From positions 496,001-560,000 of the forward strand of contig NZ_CP151843.1 of the NCBI RefSeq assembly GCF_038452265.1: a stretch of 64,000 bases of DNA, read 5' to 3'. The translations under genes were made by a program, and so were the position numbers. Origin of the DNA: Vibrio diazotrophicus. GTDB lineage: Bacteria; Pseudomonadota; Gammaproteobacteria; Enterobacterales; Vibrionaceae. Under the pieces are notes generated by a model that was not told the origin of the DNA, did not search any database, and saw only the letters and a program-made list of their open reading frames with translations. Shown here in pieces: positions 60,249-64,000 of this stretch (positions within the stretch are counted from its first letter, which is position 1; the number at the start of each line of letters is the position of its first letter).

Positions 60249-61225
60249 TCTTGATTAAAGAACAATACCAAGCTTCCTCCTTTAAAAGCACTTCCGTAGT
60301 TAAAAGTTAATCCTAAACCTATATTGTCAACAAAGCTGATCTCAAATGGTGGCGTCATCAACCACCCGACCGTTGCTTCGTAATAGAAAGTAGTACCAAG
60401 AGGTTGTGACACATCACTGCCTACATCGACCCTTCGGATTGTGCTATAGACCGATTGAATTGAGCGGCCGATTTGCTCTATGTCGTATACGAGCGTAGCG
60501 CTGTTAACGATATACCATCCTTCACTATTGCCGATTTCGCCTTGGTTTGCTTCACCCCATCCGTAGCCATAGAAATAGTGTCCAGCAGAGGAAACTTGCC
60601 ATTTGCCCCAATCTTCATTTTTCTTATAGCTGAGCTTTAAATGGGGTTCGTAGATGTTGGCCCAAGCTGTGGTGTTAAACAACAGTCCATCCAAAATGGG
60701 AGCGTATGATTTACCTGTGGCACTGTTGTAGTCCATGGTATTTTCATAACGCATTAAATGCGTACCTATCCCCGGAGTTATCGTCCAGTGTTCGTCGAAC
60801 TTGTACTCATATCGATAAGCGGTATACACATCTAAGATGACTTGACGGAAATCGTCAAAGACAGTTTCGTTGCCCCATTTAACATTTTCATCTGTCGCTA
60901 AACCTGACATTCGGAAAAAGAGTTCATGCTTGTTTTTCTCTTCTTCGTCATTTAGGCGAAAAGACATTGGTAGAGTCGATATTCCATACTTCTTTCGATT
61001 GGCAACCGAGTCTTCAGTTCCCAACTCTGGATTGTCGGTATTGAAAAGCTCGTTTGGATTGAAATCCTTAATCCCAACGGTGAACACATCACTATCACTA
61101 AGTACCACTGTATAGGCAAAACTCTGCTCTAAAAAATTTTCAATGACATCAAACCCTTTTGCAGGAACATTACAGGCAAAAGCAAGAGAACAAAGTGCAA
61201 ACAGTGTGGTTCTTTTAACAAACAC
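60245..61225 (-). CDS. Outer membrane beta-barrel protein (solitary autotransporter-barrel type)
   Basis: A 326-residue protein with a signal peptide (MFVKRTTLFALCSLAFACNV; cleavage near NVPAKG) and amphipathic strands rich in Tyr and Trp ('YGYGWGEANQGEIGNSEGWY', 'FNYGSAFKGGSLVLFFNQD'). The shape and Vibrio context suggest the 'solitary outer membrane autotransporter beta-barrel' family (PF11557) from memory. No passenger domain is present. Function is unknown. It lies between two diguanylate cyclases. Confidence 0.65.
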   Translation of the reverse strand: MFVKRTTLFALCSLAFACNVPAKGFDVIENFLEQSFAYTVVLSDSDVFTVGIKDFNPNELFNTDNPELGTEDSVANRKKYGISTLPMSFRLNDEEEKNKHELFFRMSGLATDENVKWGNETVFDDFRQVILDVYTAYRYEYKFDEHWTITPGIGTHLMRYENTMDYNSATGKSYAPILDGLLFNTTAWANIYEPHLKLSYKKNEDWGKWQVSSAGHYFYGYGWGEANQGEIGNSEGWYIVNSATLVYDIEQIGRSIQSVYSTIRRVDVGSDVSQPLGTTFYYEATVGWLMTPPFEISFVDNIGLGLTFNYGSAFKGGSLVLFFNQD

Positions 61226-61467
61226 TTATTACCGATCCTTTGTGATTGGAAATCAAACTAAACTTTAATGGAAGTATGCATCTATAGTAATAATTTAGCA
61301 GTATAAATCTCATTTACTGCCTTAAGTATCAGTAAAAGTGGCGATATTTGAAACCTAAAGCTAATCTTGGAATGGTACAACTAAATAAATGATAAATTCG
61401 TTAAATTTTAGAACAATAGAGTGCTTTCCCCAAAAAAACTAAAAGCAAATATAAAGGACGTATAGGG

Positions 61468-62928
61468 ATGGAAGGATCTTGCCCAGAAAGACATTCGAGG
61501 TTTGGAAACAAGTGGTTTAGTACGTTATCTAAACCAGTATTAATTACAGTAGCCTGGATATTACTGTGGCGAGCGGCGGCACTTATGGAATATGCACCGC
61601 ACGCGAGTATATGGTTTCCACCTTCTGGAGTCACTTACGCTGTATTTCTTATTTTCGGCTGGCGAGCAATTCCAATCGTTCTATTTGCCTCGATAACAAC
61701 CACCTTTTGGGAAGATAGCATCTATGAAGCTCATCAGAGTAGTTCCACTCTATTATTAACCGGACTGCTCTTTGCAACTGCACACTGTTTTTCCTATTGG
61801 CTAGGTGCAACGATATTAAGAAAGCTCAGCCAAACTGGAAAACAATTCCGTATACCCTATTTGATCTTGATGTTTCTCACCATCGCAGCGACCTCATCGC
61901 TAATAGCGGCTATTGGCGGTTCCAACGTTATAGCAATTACTGGAATCATTTTACCAAGTGAAATCATGTCACTTTGGGGCCCTTGGTGGGTAGGCGATTT
62001 AGTTGGGGTCGTCGTTATAGCTCCCATAACGGTTGCGATATTGTCAAAATACTACCCCAAAGAAAGCCATTGGCTGGTTGAAAATTTTAAGTCTGTTTAT
62101 GAGCAGTCGTCATTATCGAATTACCTGTATAAGCAGGCCATAGCGATTGTTGTACTGGCTCTCATTAGTGTTTTAGTGTCTATATATCCTGCATCCAGTG
62201 TAGTGTTCTGTGTCTTCTTTTTGGGCATAGTTCAGATGTGGATTGTATTTACCGAGAGTGCTGGACGAGCATTTCTAAGTTTGGGAATACTCAGCACAAC
62301 GACCGCTATCTTAGTCTCATGGTTGCAGTTGGGAAATCACGCGATGGTTTATCAATTTACGATATCTCTGCTTGCTGCAAACACCTATTTTGGCTTATGG
62401 GTACCTCATATACTACTTGATAACCGAAATCTTCGAATTCTTGCAGAAAGAGATGTACTTACTGGCGCTCAGACGAGGCAATATTTTATTAAAAATGTGA
62501 AGAATGAAATTAGTCGCTGTCGTCGAATTAACCAACCGTTATCTTTGGCGTTATTTGATATAGATGGTTTCAAACAAATCAACGATACCTTTGGTCACAC
62601 AGTTGGAGACAAAGTGCTAACAACGGTTTCACAGCATGTAAGTAAGGAGATACGACCTGCCGACCTTATTGGGCGTTTTGGTGGTGATGAGTTCATGCTG
62701 TTATTGCCAAGTGACGATTTGCAGCATGCGATTCAAGCCGCGGAACGTATCCGAGATAGTATTGAATGTTTGAGTATCCCATCTTTAGAAAGAAACATCA
62801 CATGCAGCTTCGGAGTCGTGGAAATTACCTCAGACGATACTTTTGTTTCAGCTTTTGAGCGCGCCGACAACTTCCTGTTGGATGCAAAGAAATGCGGAAA
62901 AAATCAAGTAAAGCCTATTTTACAATAA
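61468..62928 (+). CDS. MASE1-GGDEF diguanylate cyclase
   Basis: A 486-residue protein with an N-terminal MASE1 sensor of about eight to nine helices (residues 20-305; 'YAPHASIWFPPSGVTYAVFL', 'WWVGDLVGVVVIAPITVAIL') and a GGDEF domain with 'LFDIDGFKQINDTFGHTVGD' and the intact R-F-G-G-D-E-F motif. It should make c-di-GMP; MASE1 ligands are unknown. The start follows TATAGGG. No RxxD inhibitory site is obvious five residues before GGDEF. Confidence 0.9.
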   Translation: MEGSCPERHSRFGNKWFSTLSKPVLITVAWILLWRAAALMEYAPHASIWFPPSGVTYAVFLIFGWRAIPIVLFASITTTFWEDSIYEAHQSSSTLLLTGLLFATAHCFSYWLGATILRKLSQTGKQFRIPYLILMFLTIAATSSLIAAIGGSNVIAITGIILPSEIMSLWGPWWVGDLVGVVVIAPITVAILSKYYPKESHWLVENFKSVYEQSSLSNYLYKQAIAIVVLALISVLVSIYPASSVVFCVFFLGIVQMWIVFTESAGRAFLSLGILSTTTAILVSWLQLGNHAMVYQFTISLLAANTYFGLWVPHILLDNRNLRILAERDVLTGAQTRQYFIKNVKNEISRCRRINQPLSLALFDIDGFKQINDTFGHTVGDKVLTTVSQHVSKEIRPADLIGRFGGDEFMLLLPSDDLQHAIQAAERIRDSIECLSIPSLERNITCSFGVVEITSDDTFVSAFERADNFLLDAKKCGKNQVKPILQ

Positions 62929-63000
62929 GTTATGTTTCAAAAATGGTGCAAATTATTTTGTGACACTGTAGCAAAATAAGTTACACCATTACTAACATTT

Positions 63001-63231
63001 TTAAATCCAAGACTTAACTTTCTCTTCAGAGGGAACCCCTCCTGAGTGAATGACTTGCTCATTCAAGACAACCGCCGGCGTTGACATAACACCGTAGTTC
63101 ATAATGGCTTCCATATCCGTGACTTTTTCTACCTTCACATCAACCCCTACCGCTTCCGCCACGTTCTCAATCAGTTTTGCTGTGTTGATACAATTTGCAC
63201 AACCAGAACCAAGCACTTTGAACACTTTCAT
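63001..63231 (-). CDS. Small thioredoxin-fold redox disulfide protein
   Basis: A 76-residue protein with a C-A-N-C site in 'VLGSGCANCINTAKLIENVA' and a cis-Pro 'MSTPAVVLNEQVIHSGGVPS'. This is the minimal thioredoxin-like family found beside arsenic and permease genes. The start at 63231 has AGAGG before it; the frame from 63255 overlaps the permease stop. It lies 11 bases after the permease gene, so both are one operon. The role may be to hand electrons or metals to the partner. Confidence 0.85.
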   Translation of the reverse strand: MKVFKVLGSGCANCINTAKLIENVAEAVGVDVKVEKVTDMEAIMNYGVMSTPAVVLNEQVIHSGGVPSEEKVKSWI

Positions 63232-63242
63232 ATATAACCTCT

Positions 63243-63998
63243 TCAAATTTCCCAAGTAATTAAATTGAACATCCAGCCGATAATCGTGAATGCACTAAGT
63301 AATAAAGCAAAAAGTATCCCTAGCAAACGCCACTGCATAACCTGTTTCAACATCACAAACTCAGGAATACTTGCAGCGACCGTACTCATACAAAACGCTA
63401 GCGTTGTGCCTACGGGCAACCCGTTCCGTAGCAGGCTTTCCATAATTGGAATAACACCCGTCGCATTTGAGTACAGAGGTATACCAATGAGTACTGATGC
63501 AGGTACAGACCACCACTGCCTGCTCCCTAAGTGGCTTTCAATCCAACCGTCTGGTACGTAACCATGTAACGCAGCACCAACACCAACACCTATCAAAACC
63601 CACTTCCACACTCGACTGAAAATTTCGTGTGTTTCGTTTTTCGCAAATTCATTACGCTGTTTGAATGTCATCGGGCTGGTTTCGCATTGATTAACGACTC
63701 CAGAAGCAATATTAGGCGCATTCTTCATCGCTTTAGCTGCAAAAGGTTGAAGCCAACGTTCAGCTCCTAGCAAATCAAGTAACCAACCACTGAACATGCC
63801 AATAACCATACCGGCTAATACATACAGAAGAGTAAACTTCCACCCCAAGAGGCTGATGAGGAGTAATACTGCTATTTCGTTCACCAAGGGAGAAGTAATA
63901 AGAAAAGCCATGGTGATACCTAGTGGTATGCCCGCTGTCGTAAAACCAAGAAATACCGGAATACTTGAACATGAACAAAATGGAGTAATAGCGCCAAA
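63243..63998 (-). CDS. YraQ/DUF318-type permease (5' partial)
   Basis: The frame stays open from 63911 to the window edge and reads 'TPFCSCSSIPVFLGFTTAGI' then PLGITMAFLITSPLVNE, the Cys-containing signature of the DUF318/YraQ permeases; hence the gene continues beyond the window. About six hydrophobic helices are visible. A cytoplasmic loop before residue 'HEIFSRVWKWVLIG' is charged. Family members are thought to export metal or metalloid species, and the adjoining small redox protein is its typical partner. Substrate is unknown. Confidence 0.85.
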   Translation of the reverse strand, partial: FGAITPFCSCSSIPVFLGFTTAGIPLGITMAFLITSPLVNEIAVLLLISLLGWKFTLLYVLAGMVIGMFSGWLLDLLGAERWLQPFAAKAMKNAPNIASGVVNQCETSPMTFKQRNEFAKNETHEIFSRVWKWVLIGVGVGAALHGYVPDGWIESHLGSRQWWSVPASVLIGIPLYSNATGVIPIMESLLRNGLPVGTTLAFCMSTVAASIPEFVMLKQVMQWRLLGILFALLLSAFTIIGWMFNLITWEI

Positions 63999-64000
63999 AA

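Overview
The window looks like a stretch of Vibrio chromosome around the replication terminus. The families present (VxrAB-type two-component system with a DUF2861 partner, HlyU-family and ComFB-family small proteins, DUF3389, DUF3319, YoaH, Pat-type acetyltransferase, MASE1-GGDEF) are typical of Vibrio. A 28-bp site at 30897-30924 agrees, as far as I remember it, with the chromosome-I dif site of V. cholerae. Genes left of it are mostly on the + strand and genes right of it (50-58 kb) mostly on the - strand, as expected where two replichores meet. No rRNA, tRNA, CRISPR array or insertion sequence was seen.

Left arm (1-30.9 kb): ordinary chromosomal genes. These include MazG-like, OsmC and DJ-1/PfpI proteins, an EAL protein, a class-3 lipase, a cytochrome b561-YceI pair, a formate/nitrite channel fused to CBS domains and facing a LysR regulator, an OLD-family nuclease, a 5'-nucleotidase, a site-2-type protease, an M48 lipoprotein, an SgrR-like regulator, a Pat-type acetyltransferase, a SPOR lipoprotein, Ddl, a Cre-like recombinase, YciH and a DsbA-like protein. 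Three decayed or tiny items sit among them: a frameshifted SpoIIAA-like gene, a TerC C-terminal remnant and two very small membrane-protein genes.

Xer-dependent array (30.9-49.5 kb): next to dif lie two identical 2,812-bp filamentous satellites in direct tandem. Each has a pV-like ssDNA-binding protein, a pII/X-type replication protein, an XRE repressor and one unknown gene. They are followed by a larger inovirus (36.5-49.1 kb) with an RstA/Rep_trans-type replication protein, coat protein, pIII-like and pVI-like proteins, Zot and its own secretin. The satellites have no coat or assembly genes and so would need a helper; the neighbouring phage is an obvious candidate. Each satellite end carries two dif-like sites in inverted orientation, as in the CTXphi folded-ssDNA attachment site. 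After the phage secretin come three unrecognised, partly membrane-associated cargo genes; the first is followed by a 100-nt structure resembling an integron attC site. The right part of the phage holds two related DUF3653-type regulators, a relict Xer junction and a coiled-coil membrane gene interrupted by one stop codon. The right junction abuts the fossil of a further satellite.

Right arm (50-64 kb): yoaH, a TraF-like outer membrane protein, a DUF2861 protein, vxrB and vxrA, pntB and pntA, the HlyU- and ComFB-family genes, two diguanylate cyclases flanking an outer membrane beta-barrel gene, and a redox-disulfide protein beside a permease that runs off the window.

The most interesting material is the Xer array: CTX-type folded att sites on a satellite whose replication genes are of the VGJ/f1 type, a phage regulator whose reading frame crosses the attachment point so that its C-terminus changes on integration, and an apparent integron-cassette cargo in a filamentous prophage.
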